Origin: CAYTLW01 sp964438735
GTDB lineage: Bacteria > Myxococcota_A > UBA9042
Assembly (NCBI GenBank): GCA_964438735.1
Contig: CAYTLW010000127.1
Span: 1 to 21,706 of the forward strand
DNA length: 21,706 nt
Direction of reading: 5' to 3'
Part shown: in pieces, positions 6,943 through 15,068 of the stretch
How the letters are laid out: each line of letters opens with the position of its first letter
Numbering within the stretch: position 1 is the stretch's first letter
Position numbers and translations under genes: made by a program
Notes under the pieces: model-generated
Databases searched by the model: none
What the model saw: the letters and a program-made list of their open reading frames with translations, nothing else
Told to the model about the DNA's origin: nothing

Positions 6943-8229
6943 ATGTGCCCACGCTCCACCATGCTTCGCGCAGCCGCTGTGATGGGGTTTGTTGTCGCTT
7001 TCTGGCCCCCGTCCATCGGGTCGGCGCACCTGATCGACGAGGTCGCCGACAGCATCGTCATCGACCTGGAGAGCGCTGACCGGCGCGATTTCGGGCTGAC
7101 CTACGTGGTGCATGCGGCCACGGTCGAGGCGTTCTATCGACAGGCGCGCGAGGCCGGCATGGACGTGCGCCAGGGCGATCAGGACTTTGCCCGCCGGCTG
7201 GCAAAGGCGTTCCGCTATGACGGTTGCCGCGCGGAGCCCCTGGCGGCTGACAAGGTGCGCGTGGAGCTGCCGCAAAAAGGCTTCATCGCCTGGCGCCTGC
7301 GCCTGCGCTGCGAGCAGGTGCGCGACGCGCTGCGACTGCACAGGGTGGACTTCGACCGCCGCAAGACGCGTACGACCCTCTATGTCTCGATCCGGGTGGC
7401 CGGTCGTGCCCCGAGTCGGACGCTGGTGCCGCCCCGCCTGGCGCAGATGTCGTTGCCCTTGCTGGCAGCGGCCGCTCCCCTGCCGAGCCCCAGCCCGACA
7501 CCGCGGCGTGGAGCCAAGGGGCCGGCAGGCCATGAACTCGGGCCGGCGCAAGCGGGCGCCCCGGGGCGCTTGCCGACCGACCCTGTCGACCTGTCGAAGC
7601 TGCCGCTACCGGGGGCACCGACGCCGTCGACGTGGCAGCGCGCGTTGCGGCCGCCGCCCGGCGAGATCCTGCTGGCCTGGGCACAGGAGGGGGCTCACCA
7701 CCTGGTTGGTGGCGCCGACCACCTCCTCTTCCTGGCCGCGCTGGCGCTGGCGGCGTTGGCCTGGCGGGCGCTCCTCTTCGCGGTGCTGGCCTTCTCGGTG
7801 GGCCACATGCTCTCGATGGCCTTGACGTTGCTGCTGGACTGGCAGGCGGCCACGGTCGTGGAGGTGGCTATCGCCGCCAGCATCTGTTGGTCCGGCTGGC
7901 GCGCACGGCGGCCCACACACGCGGGTGCAGGCTGGACGATCGCGGGAGCCGGCGTCTTCGGAATCGTGCACGGCGTCGGCTTCGGCGCCGGCCTCAAAGC
8001 GCTCGTCGGCGGCGCCGAGGGCATCCTGTGGCCCATCGTCTCGTTCGGCCTGGGCCTGGACCTGGCCCAGAGCGCCTGGGCCATCGGACTGATGATGGTC
8101 TGGACTCCCGTGCGACGGAAATGGGCCGCCGGTCAGGAGGCGGGCTGGCCTGCCCGGCTGCAAACGGGCGCCGCGTGGGCGCTTATCGCCGCCGGCCTTG
8201 CACTGGCCGTGGTGGCCGCCCGCGCCTGA
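6943..8229 (+). CDS. HupE/UreJ-type membrane protein with large exported N-domain
   Basis: About 428 residues. After a signal-like stretch (MLRAAAVMGFVVAFWPPS) comes a soluble domain of about 200 residues and a Pro/Gly-rich linker. The C-terminal half has about five or six membrane segments with the HupE/UreJ-2 family histidine motifs: HHLVGGADHLLF (His252, His253, Asp259, His260), VGHM (His288) and FGIVHGVGFG (His343). Family members are thought to handle nickel or related metals for hydrogenase or urease, but many, as here, lie far from such genes and have no proven substrate. The start is uncertain: ATG 6943 (weak GAG upstream), ATG 6961, or an upstream TTG at 6886 that overlaps the divergent control region. 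It diverges from the Cys-rich pair with 74 bases between starts and ends 12 bases from the convergent valS. Confidence 0.75.
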   Translation: MCPRSTMLRAAAVMGFVVAFWPPSIGSAHLIDEVADSIVIDLESADRRDFGLTYVVHAATVEAFYRQAREAGMDVRQGDQDFARRLAKAFRYDGCRAEPLAADKVRVELPQKGFIAWRLRLRCEQVRDALRLHRVDFDRRKTRTTLYVSIRVAGRAPSRTLVPPRLAQMSLPLLAAAAPLPSPSPTPRRGAKGPAGHELGPAQAGAPGRLPTDPVDLSKLPLPGAPTPSTWQRALRPPPGEILLAWAQEGAHHLVGGADHLLFLAALALAALAWRALLFAVLAFSVGHMLSMALTLLLDWQAATVVEVAIAASICWSGWRARRPTHAGAGWTIAGAGVFGIVHGVGFGAGLKALVGGAEGILWPIVSFGLGLDLAQSAWAIGLMMVWTPVRRKWAAGQEAGWPARLQTGAAWALIAAGLALAVVAARA

Positions 8230-8241
8230 ACTCTGGACTGC

Positions 8242-10884
8242 TCACCTGCGAACGGGTTTGGGCGCCGGGTCGATTCCGATGTGAATGGCCCTCCCCTCGA
8301 CCGGGTGGCTGGGCGTGGCCAGCTCGTGGGCGCCATCTGCCGGTGGATTCCAATCGAGTCGGTCGGCGCGAGCCGTGGCCCTGAGGTCGGCAGAGACCGC
8401 GTCCACGTCGCTCTTCAATCCGTCTTCAGCGCGCACATGAATGGCATATAGCGGCCGGCCCATGCCCAGCTGACCTTGGGTCTTGAGCTGCCGCACGGCG
8501 GCGACCAGGTCGACCAGCAAGCTGCCCAGTCGCTCGTCCTCGGGATCGGCGGCGCCGCCGAACGTGTCCACGACGCCACTGGCTTCATTCTCCGGCCAGG
8601 GCGCCACGTGGATGCTCACCGGCGCGCCATCGCCAAGACGCGGCAATACGGCCCGGGTGTACAGCTCTTCGCTGATGAAGGGCAGGATCGGTGCGAAGAG
8701 ACGAAGCAGAGCGTACGTGCCCTCGAAGATGGTGCGCTTTGCAGCCTCCAACTCGCCCTCGTCGTAGTTGTCCGGATTGCGGAAGCGATCCTTGACCATC
8801 TCCAGGTAGTTGTCGCACCAGTCGCGCCAGAACAGGGTCTCCACGGTCCGCATGGCCTTGCTGTATTCGTAGACCTCGAACGCCGTGGTCGCCCGCCGGA
8901 TGGCGGCGATGAAGCGGCCCCGAATCCAGCGATCGGCGGGCGTCGGGGTCTCGGCCGAAGGGCCCGGGCGCCAGTCGCCGATGTTCTGCATGGCGAATCG
9001 GGTCGAATTCCAGAGCTTGGTCAGCAACCGCTTGCCGCCCTTGACGTCCTCCTCGTGGTAGCGAAGGTCGTTGCCCAGGGTCGCACCCGCGGACCAGTAG
9101 CGAAGTGAATCGGCGCTGTAGCGGGCGATCACCGCCTTGGGATCGACGAAGTTCCCGGCGCGCTTGCTCATCTTCTTGCCGTGCCGATCCAGGCCCCAGC
9201 CGGAGATCATCACGTCGCGCCAGGGCAGGGAGTCGGTGTGCAGGTGACTCTTGGTCACCGAGTAGAAGAGCCAGGTCCGAATGATCTCGAATGCCTGCAC
9301 GCGCACACCCATGGGATAGATGCCCTGTCGGGGCTGCATGGCCAGGTCATCGGGATCGATGGGCGGGCGGTCCCAGAACGCCCAGTTGGCGTTGATCAAC
9401 GGGGTCAGGGACGAGGTCATCCACGTGTCCATGACGTCCTCTTCGGGCACGAAATCGGTCCCGCCACACGATGCGCAGGCGCTGACCGGGCAGTCATCCA
9501 CCAGCGGATCCAGCGGCAGGTCGGCCGCCGTGGGCAGCACCGGGCTCTGGCAGTCGCCGCAATACCAGACCGGGAAGGGCACGCCGTAGAAGCGCTGGCG
9601 GGAGATGTTCCAATCCCAACGCAGGCCTTCGACCCAGGCCTCGTAGCGCTCGCGCATGAACTCGGGGTACCAGCGCAGCTGCCGCCCCCGCTCCAGCAGC
9701 GGCTCCTTCAACTCCAACACCTTGATGAACCATTGCGGCGCCACCTGGATCTCGACCGGGGTGTCGCAGCGCTCGTGCACGGCGGCCCGGCTGACGTTGT
9801 CCTCGACGCCGAGCAGGTAGCCATGCTGCTCCAGCAGCTCGATGCTGTGGGCGCGGGCCTCTGAGTGGCGCGACCGCTTGGCCAGCACGTGAACCCGCAA
9901 TCCGTTCAGGGAGGGAATCTCGGGGGTGGTCATGCGGCCGCTGGCATCGATGACCATGCGGGTGTCGAGGCGATGTACGCGCCACTTGGTGATGTCCTCC
10001 GGGTCGCCGAAGGTGCAGACCATCATCAGGCCGGTGCCGAACTCAATGTCGACGCCATCGTCGTAGATCAGGGGCGCTTCCAGGTGGGTGTCCTGGCTGC
10101 CATCGGCGCGCAATTCTGTCAGCGGGACCTTGAACTTCGTGCCCTCCAGGTCAGCGAAGCGGGGGTCCTTCGGATGGGCGGCGATGGCCACGCACGCGGT
10201 GATCAACTCGGGCCGCGTCGTCTCGATGAGTCCGGCCGGTCCCCCATCGTTGCGGTCAAATCGCACCCGATGCATGGGCCGGGGCTGCTCTTCGCCGGCT
10301 TCCACATCGGCCTGGGCCAGGGCGGTGGCGCAGCGCGGACACCAGAGGATGGGATCGGCGCGTCGTTCGATGTGCCCGTCGCGATGGAGCTCGATGAAGG
10401 AGCGTTGCGAGTTGGCCACGGCGCGCGGCTGGATGGTCGAATAGGTCATCCGCCAGTCGACGCTCAAACCCAGGCTGCGCCACAGCTCTTCGTAAACCTT
10501 GGCGCCGGCCCGGGTCTCCTCCAGGCAGAGGGCGACGAACTCGTCGCGGCTGATGCGCCCCTTGCCGGTCTTGTGCTTCTTCTCGACGTAGCGCTCGGTC
10601 GGCAGGCCGTTGTCGTCGAAACCCATGGGGTAATAGATCTCGTAGCCCCGCATGCGCTTGAAACGAACCACGAATTCGGCCTGCGAGTAGCTCATCGCAT
10701 GGCCGACATGCAGGTGCGCCGAGGAGACGTAGGGAGGCGGCGTGTCGACCGAATATACGTGCCCCTTGCGGCCAGCCTCGGAGTCCGGATCGTGGCGGTA
10801 GATGCCCAGGGTCTCCCAGCGCTCGATCCAGCGCGGTTCGACCTTGCTGAAGTCGTAGTTTTTGGGCATCTCGGGCTGGCTCAT
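8242..10884 (-). CDS. valS: Valine--tRNA ligase, archaeal/rickettsial type
   Basis: 880 residues; charges tRNA-Val with valine in the cytoplasm. Class I signatures: HIGH as HVGH (59-62) within DTPPPYVSSAHLHVGHAMSY, and KMSKS as KMSKR (571-575) followed by AGNFVDP. The CP1 editing region is present (ETTRPELI; GTGLMMVCTFGDPEDITKW). The GFDDNGLPTERYVEKK segment and the absence of a long C-terminal coiled coil place it with archaeal-type ValRS, also known in Rickettsia, rather than the common bacterial form (PPPNVTG, GMDHAGIATQ). The start is ATG 10884, with GGAGG 5 bases upstream; the frame runs on to 11055 but that extension overlaps the neighbouring divergent gene. It appears to be a single-gene unit. 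Confidence 0.93.
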   Translation of the reverse strand: MSQPEMPKNYDFSKVEPRWIERWETLGIYRHDPDSEAGRKGHVYSVDTPPPYVSSAHLHVGHAMSYSQAEFVVRFKRMRGYEIYYPMGFDDNGLPTERYVEKKHKTGKGRISRDEFVALCLEETRAGAKVYEELWRSLGLSVDWRMTYSTIQPRAVANSQRSFIELHRDGHIERRADPILWCPRCATALAQADVEAGEEQPRPMHRVRFDRNDGGPAGLIETTRPELITACVAIAAHPKDPRFADLEGTKFKVPLTELRADGSQDTHLEAPLIYDDGVDIEFGTGLMMVCTFGDPEDITKWRVHRLDTRMVIDASGRMTTPEIPSLNGLRVHVLAKRSRHSEARAHSIELLEQHGYLLGVEDNVSRAAVHERCDTPVEIQVAPQWFIKVLELKEPLLERGRQLRWYPEFMRERYEAWVEGLRWDWNISRQRFYGVPFPVWYCGDCQSPVLPTAADLPLDPLVDDCPVSACASCGGTDFVPEEDVMDTWMTSSLTPLINANWAFWDRPPIDPDDLAMQPRQGIYPMGVRVQAFEIIRTWLFYSVTKSHLHTDSLPWRDVMISGWGLDRHGKKMSKRAGNFVDPKAVIARYSADSLRYWSAGATLGNDLRYHEEDVKGGKRLLTKLWNSTRFAMQNIGDWRPGPSAETPTPADRWIRGRFIAAIRRATTAFEVYEYSKAMRTVETLFWRDWCDNYLEMVKDRFRNPDNYDEGELEAAKRTIFEGTYALLRLFAPILPFISEELYTRAVLPRLGDGAPVSIHVAPWPENEASGVVDTFGGAADPEDERLGSLLVDLVAAVRQLKTQGQLGMGRPLYAIHVRAEDGLKSDVDAVSADLRATARADRLDWNPPADGAHELATPSHPVEGRAIHIGIDPAPKPVRR

Positions 10885-10928
10885 GTCGGCCTCCACGCGG
10901 CCCTGCTGATGGGCCTGTCGGGTGCTCG

Positions 10929-10957
10929 CGTATAGCGCTTTTTGGGCAGGTCGACAA
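10929..10957 (-). promoter_or_regulatory. Candidate valS promoter
   Basis: On the minus strand, TTGTCG (10952-10957) and TATACG (10929-10934) are separated by 17 bases, each matching 4 of 6 consensus positions. Transcription would begin near 10922, giving a leader of about 38 bases with GGAGG well placed. Confidence 0.45.
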
Positions 10958-11034
10958 AAGGGCTGGCTGGCGGTGTACGATTGGGCGCCCGACCCGGGCG
11001 TGGCTCGCTCAATTTCTGAACGACAGGCCTGCGC

Positions 11035-13410
11035 ATGACGAGCAGACAAGGGCACCGGTCATCCGGCGCTGCGTTGCGTGATCTGGCGCTCGCCGCGGCC
11101 AGCCCGGCGGCGCTCGCGCTGGCCCTCTGTCATGGCGTCGCCGCCGCGCTATATCTGCAGCTGACCAACTATGACCTGGTCCTGAGCCCGCCATCGCTCT
11201 GGCAACGGGCGCTGGCCTCCCTGGCGACCGTCGGCGCAGTGCTGCTGCTGGTATGGGCAGCCAGTCTGGGCTGGCAGATTGCCGCTGCGTTGTCGGCCCG
11301 ATCCGTGGGACGCCGCAAACCCCACGCCGGCGGTGTGATCAGCGCCGAGCGCTGGGCGGGCGGACAGATCGCGCGCCATACCGCGCTCACCATCGCCCTC
11401 GCGGTGGCCTTGTTTCTGCTCACGCGCACACTGAACCGGGGCGCTGTGGTGATCGGGGTCTTTACCGGGCTGTGGTTCGCCGCGGCGCTGGCTTGTGGCG
11501 CGCTGCGTCTGCTCTGGGCGGCGTGGATCCGCATGCGTGGCTTGCAGACGCCGACGAGCTCGGCGCTTCTGGACGAGTCCCTGAGCGTGCCGACGGCCGA
11601 TTCCCTGATCGACGTGGCGCCCCCCACGTGGACCTTCCTGGTGGTGATCGAAGGCATCTTCCACCTGGGCGGCGGCACCTGGGTACCGATCCTCGAGATG
11701 TCGGCGTTGCTGCGCAACATGGCCGATGAAGCCGCAGCGATGTTGCTGGCGCCGGAAGCCCTGCGCCTGGGCGCCATCATCGCATTGTTCCTGGTGGCCT
11801 CGAGCACCTGGGCGATCGTCTGGCGGCTGCGGACCCGGCCGGGCCGACAGCGCCGCACCGCACGGGTTCATGGCGTGCACCGGGCCTGGGCCCTGTTGGT
11901 CGTGCTCGCCGCTGCCGCATATGGCCTCCTGGACGAGCGTTCGCGGCGGCTGGTGGTGCATCACAGCCATCCCAGCCTGGACCAGGTCGCGCGGCTGCTG
12001 TCGCCGAGTTTGAAGATGACGTTGCGCACCGAAGAGCCGGGCGGGGCGGAGGCGGCCGCGAAGCTCTACCCCGATGCCCTGGCCGCAGACGGCCTGCCCC
12101 ACCCGGCCGCCGCTCGACTGCCGGGGGCCGCAACCGCCAGCGACCGGCCCAACAAGCCGATCCGCCACGCCTTGATCGTGTTCATCGACTCCATCTCACG
12201 TCGCCACCTGGAACCGTGGGGCTATGCCCGCCCGGTGGCGCCGGAGATGAGCCGACTGGCCGCGCAATCGATTCGATTCGACCGCTTTCGCAGCAACGCA
12301 TCGCAGACCGATCTGGCCACCATCTCGCTGTTCTACTCGCTGCTTCCCCTGCCGCACCTCGACAAGGGGCAGACCTATGTAGAGGGCCACGGCGGCACTC
12401 CCGTGCACCTCCGCGCGGCCGCCGCCGGCATGAAGGTGGGCGTATTCTCGGCCGATTGGGAGGTGCACGAACGTGGCCATGGGGCCCTCTATCCGGCCCG
12501 CTGTGACGCCTTTCTGGACGCCCGCGAGGCGGACACACCAGAGATCCAGGCGGAGATCGTGCGCTGGGCGGGTCGACGTGAAGATGAGGTCGTCGACCGA
12601 TTCCTGGCCTGGTATCCGGGCGTGCACGGGGCAGGCGATCGCATGTTTGCGTACGTGAAGTTCCTGCGCCCACATGCCCCTTATTACACGCCGCCGGCTG
12701 GCGATGGCTGGCAGCCGCCGTTCCAGCCCGCCGCGGACGGCTTCGAGGTCTTCGACTTCCGGCCGCCGGCTGGCCGCGTGCCGCTGCTGCTCAATCGCTA
12801 CGACAACTCCATTCGCTACGCCGACCGCGCCCTGGGGCGCATGCTGGCCCATATGCAGCGCAACGGCGCCCTGGATGAGACGGCGATCATCCTGCTGACC
12901 GACCACGGCGAGGCGTGGGGAGAGCACGCCATGTTCGGCCACTCGACCCAGCATTTCGAGGAGATGATCGAAGTCCCCTTCCTGCTGCGTGTGCCGGGCG
13001 TGCCCCCCGGGGTGGATCGTCGCCAGGCGTCGACCATCGATGTCGCGCCGACCCTGCTGGACGCGATGGGCCTGCCCGCCGATCCACAACATCAGGGCGG
13101 CTCGTTGCTGGATCCCGGCTATCAACCCAGGGTGCACTTCGCCTACAGCAACAATGTCGGACCCATCGCCAGCCTGGCCATCGACGAGTGGAAGCTGATC
13201 TGGATTCCGGGCACCGACGAGCGCTGGCTCTTCAACCTGGCGGACGATCCAGACGAGCGGCGAAACCTGGTCGCCGACGCCGCACACAAGGAACGGGCGC
13301 TGGCGTTGATGCACCTGCTACGCCGACTTGCGCGGGCCCAGCTTCGACGCATCGAACAGTTGCCGTGGCCGTCCGCAACGCCGGTGGCGAAGCGCGACAC
13401 AACCGAATAG
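11035..13410 (+). CDS. Membrane-anchored sulfatase/LTA-synthase-like hydrolase or transferase
   Basis: 791 residues. The N-terminal half carries about five or six membrane helices (roughly residues 11-40, 57-82, 112-135, 140-165, 235-265, 285-305). The C-terminal domain belongs to the alkaline phosphatase/sulfatase superfamily: metal ligand Asp385 in ALIVFIDSISRRH, a candidate nucleophile Thr425 (or Ser423) in SNASQTDLATIS, and Asp623-His624 in LLTDHGEAWGEH with His636 nearby. A hydroxyl nucleophile and no C/S-x-P-x-R motif argue against a true sulfatase and towards a phosphoglycerol or phosphoethanolamine transferase acting on envelope lipids or glycans. The substrate cannot be told. The ATG at 11035 has a weak AGG upstream. 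The next gene starts 11 bases after the stop, so the two are likely co-transcribed. Confidence 0.8.
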   Translation: MTSRQGHRSSGAALRDLALAAASPAALALALCHGVAAALYLQLTNYDLVLSPPSLWQRALASLATVGAVLLLVWAASLGWQIAAALSARSVGRRKPHAGGVISAERWAGGQIARHTALTIALAVALFLLTRTLNRGAVVIGVFTGLWFAAALACGALRLLWAAWIRMRGLQTPTSSALLDESLSVPTADSLIDVAPPTWTFLVVIEGIFHLGGGTWVPILEMSALLRNMADEAAAMLLAPEALRLGAIIALFLVASSTWAIVWRLRTRPGRQRRTARVHGVHRAWALLVVLAAAAYGLLDERSRRLVVHHSHPSLDQVARLLSPSLKMTLRTEEPGGAEAAAKLYPDALAADGLPHPAAARLPGAATASDRPNKPIRHALIVFIDSISRRHLEPWGYARPVAPEMSRLAAQSIRFDRFRSNASQTDLATISLFYSLLPLPHLDKGQTYVEGHGGTPVHLRAAAAGMKVGVFSADWEVHERGHGALYPARCDAFLDAREADTPEIQAEIVRWAGRREDEVVDRFLAWYPGVHGAGDRMFAYVKFLRPHAPYYTPPAGDGWQPPFQPAADGFEVFDFRPPAGRVPLLLNRYDNSIRYADRALGRMLAHMQRNGALDETAIILLTDHGEAWGEHAMFGHSTQHFEEMIEVPFLLRVPGVPPGVDRRQASTIDVAPTLLDAMGLPADPQHQGGSLLDPGYQPRVHFAYSNNVGPIASLAIDEWKLIWIPGTDERWLFNLADDPDERRNLVADAAHKERALALMHLLRRLARAQLRRIEQLPWPSATPVAKRDTTE

Positions 13411-13421
13411 AATCGCGGCCC

Positions 13422-14321
13422 ATGACCGACGCGCAGACATGTGGTGCCAAGGATTGCCCGCTGGCCGCAGAAGCCCACGCGGACCTCTGCATTCTTCACA
13501 ACCCGCGTGATGGCAAGGAGCACGAGGCGCTCATCGACGCGTTCCGGAAGATCGACGAGGCCGGCATCATCCGGATTCGCGACCTCTACCTGGTCGACGC
13601 GGATCTGTCGGGCATCAACCTCAACCTGAAGAACCTGCAGTATTCCGATCTCACCGGTGCTTCGCTGCAGAATGCGCGACTGAACAAGGTGGGCTTCGAC
13701 TTCTCCAACCTGGACGAGGTGAACTTCGAGAGCGCCATCCTGGAGAAGTGCGACCTGCGCCGGGCGACGAGCGCACGCGACATCAAGTGGTTCGAAGTGA
13801 TCTTGGACAGCGTTCAGATCCCCACCTTCTCCCACGTGGGACTGCATTCGGTGTACGAGGATGGTGAGGAGTCGGACCTGAACAAGGCGCAGTTCGTCTT
13901 CCGCCAGTTCAAGGAGGGCTACAAGAACCAGGGCGATCACGACGCATCGGGCCTGTTCTACGAGCGCGAGATGGACATGAAGCGGCGCACGGGCAAGCCC
14001 TTCGAGCGGGCCTGGTTGACGTTGTTATGGGCCGTCTGCGGCTATGGCGAAAAACCGATGCGCTCGGTGGCCGCCTTCTTCGTGACCATCTTTGGCTTCG
14101 CCTGTGGCTTCTACTTCTGTGACCTTCGCGGCCCTGAAGGCCCGATCCAGTACGACTATCTCAAGTCGCTCTACTTCAGCGTGGTCACCTTCACCAGCCT
14201 GGGCTACGGCGATGTCACGCCGCGCGGCTTCGCCCGCTTCCTGGCCGGCTCGGAGGCGTTGTTGGGCGTCTTCCTGATCTCGCTCTTTGTATTCGTCTTT
14301 TGCCGGCGCATGGTCCGCTGA
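13422..14321 (+). CDS. Zinc-motif/pentapeptide-repeat/potassium-channel fusion
   Basis: 299 residues. N-terminus: a likely zinc site C7-x4-C12-x10-C23-x2-H26 (ending LCILH). Residues about 57-125 are pentapeptide-repeat-like (DADLSG, YSDLTGASLQNARL, FSNLDEVNFESAILEKCDLRRA), predicted to form a right-handed beta-helix. A helical linker (QFVFRQFKEGYKNQGDHDASGLFYEREMDMKRR region) precedes two membrane helices around a pore loop with the selectivity filter TSLGYGD (258-264), the Ion_trans_2 (KcsA-like) fold. It probably forms a potassium-selective tetramer in the inner membrane, with the cytoplasmic N-terminus acting as a gate or anchor (inference). The start is ATG 13422, 11 bases after the upstream gene; no strong ribosome site is visible, so translational coupling is likely. 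The open frame extends upstream inside the previous gene, but that part is shadow. Confidence 0.88.
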   Translation: MTDAQTCGAKDCPLAAEAHADLCILHNPRDGKEHEALIDAFRKIDEAGIIRIRDLYLVDADLSGINLNLKNLQYSDLTGASLQNARLNKVGFDFSNLDEVNFESAILEKCDLRRATSARDIKWFEVILDSVQIPTFSHVGLHSVYEDGEESDLNKAQFVFRQFKEGYKNQGDHDASGLFYEREMDMKRRTGKPFERAWLTLLWAVCGYGEKPMRSVAAFFVTIFGFACGFYFCDLRGPEGPIQYDYLKSLYFSVVTFTSLGYGDVTPRGFARFLAGSEALLGVFLISLFVFVFCRRMVR

Positions 14322-14359
14322 CCGGGAGCGCATACGGCAAGGCTGACGCCGGCTGGCGC

Positions 14360-15046
14360 TCAACCGTCACCAGGCAGCCCCTCCACATCGAGGCGCAACA
14401 TGTAGGGGGCCAACGCGGACTGCAGGAATGTGATGGCTTCGTTGCGGCCCAGTTGGTCGCGTAGCAGGCGCCAGGACTCCACGTCCACCGCAGCCAGGCG
14501 GAAGCGACGTCGCTGGGCATGGGACGTGACAGCGGAGCCCAGGGGCGCGCCGACCAGCGGGTCCAGCAACGCTTGCTGCAGGTGGATGGCCACCTTGCGC
14601 ACGGCAAAGATGGCAAAGCCGCTCCTCAGCTGAATGATCGCGCCGTCCTTGTCCAACCACGCCCCGCTGTGATCGACCGCGCAGGCGCAGATCCAGACGA
14701 TGATCGCGAGCACCATGATCGCCTCCGCTCCAGCGCTGACTCCGCCCCCTTCGACCATCTGCCAGACCGACCACCAGGGGGCAGCGACCACCGCCAGCGC
14801 GCTGGCCTTGCGAATGAAGGCCATAAAGCGGCCCGTCTTGCGAAAAAGCGTCCGGCTGAAGAGCATGTTGCGCAAGCCACCCAGCAGCGACGAGGCGAGC
14901 AGAACCCCGATGACGACCAGCGTGGTCGACAGCGCATCACCGATGAGTTCACGGGCGACGTCGGTGGTGACCGTGGCATGCGGGTTGAGCCGATCGACGA
15001 CGAACTCCGGCAACCAGGATCTGAGTTGTTCGAATCCGTTTGGCAT
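14360..15046 (-). CDS. Hypothetical three-helix membrane protein
   Basis: 228 residues; family not recognised. Hydrophobic segments at about 38-58, 84-103 and 108-126 suggest three membrane helices, with an amphipathic N-terminus (MPNGFEQLRSWLPEFVVDRL) and a soluble C-terminal domain of about 100 residues. The first helix and following basic loop (LRNMLFSRTLFRKTGRF) loosely recall small-conductance channel proteins, but no MscS signature is present. The start is ATG 15046 with a weak GGGG upstream. It begins 22 bases after the kinase stop, so it is probably the second gene of a kinase operon and a candidate partner or substrate (inference). It is convergent with the channel gene, 38 bases apart. 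Confidence 0.7.
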   Translation of the reverse strand: MPNGFEQLRSWLPEFVVDRLNPHATVTTDVARELIGDALSTTLVVIGVLLASSLLGGLRNMLFSRTLFRKTGRFMAFIRKASALAVVAAPWWSVWQMVEGGGVSAGAEAIMVLAIIVWICACAVDHSGAWLDKDGAIIQLRSGFAIFAVRKVAIHLQQALLDPLVGAPLGSAVTSHAQRRRFRLAAVDVESWRLLRDQLGRNEAITFLQSALAPYMLRLDVEGLPGDG

Positions 15047-15068
15047 CTCGGCCCCGCCGCCTGACCTT

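Noticed and set aside
8242..10884. Leucyl- or isoleucyl-tRNA synthetase
   Set aside because: The editing-domain and GFDDNGLPTERY motifs match archaeal-type ValRS, not LeuRS or IleRS.
10885..11055. N-terminal extension of valS
   Set aside because: It overlaps the divergent gene and its promoter region, while GGAGG sits ideally before ATG 10884.
11035..13410. True arylsulfatase
   Set aside because: No C/S-x-P-x-R signature; the active-site region has Ser/Thr in an LTA-synthase-like setting.
12915..13421. Upstream extension of the channel frame into the preceding gene
   Set aside because: The segment is an out-of-frame shadow of the hydrolase; the protein's Cys/His motif begins right after ATG 13422.
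14360..15046. MscS-type mechanosensitive channel
   Set aside because: It lacks the Gly/Ala-rich pore helix and beta-domain signature; the resemblance is only in hydrophobic layout.
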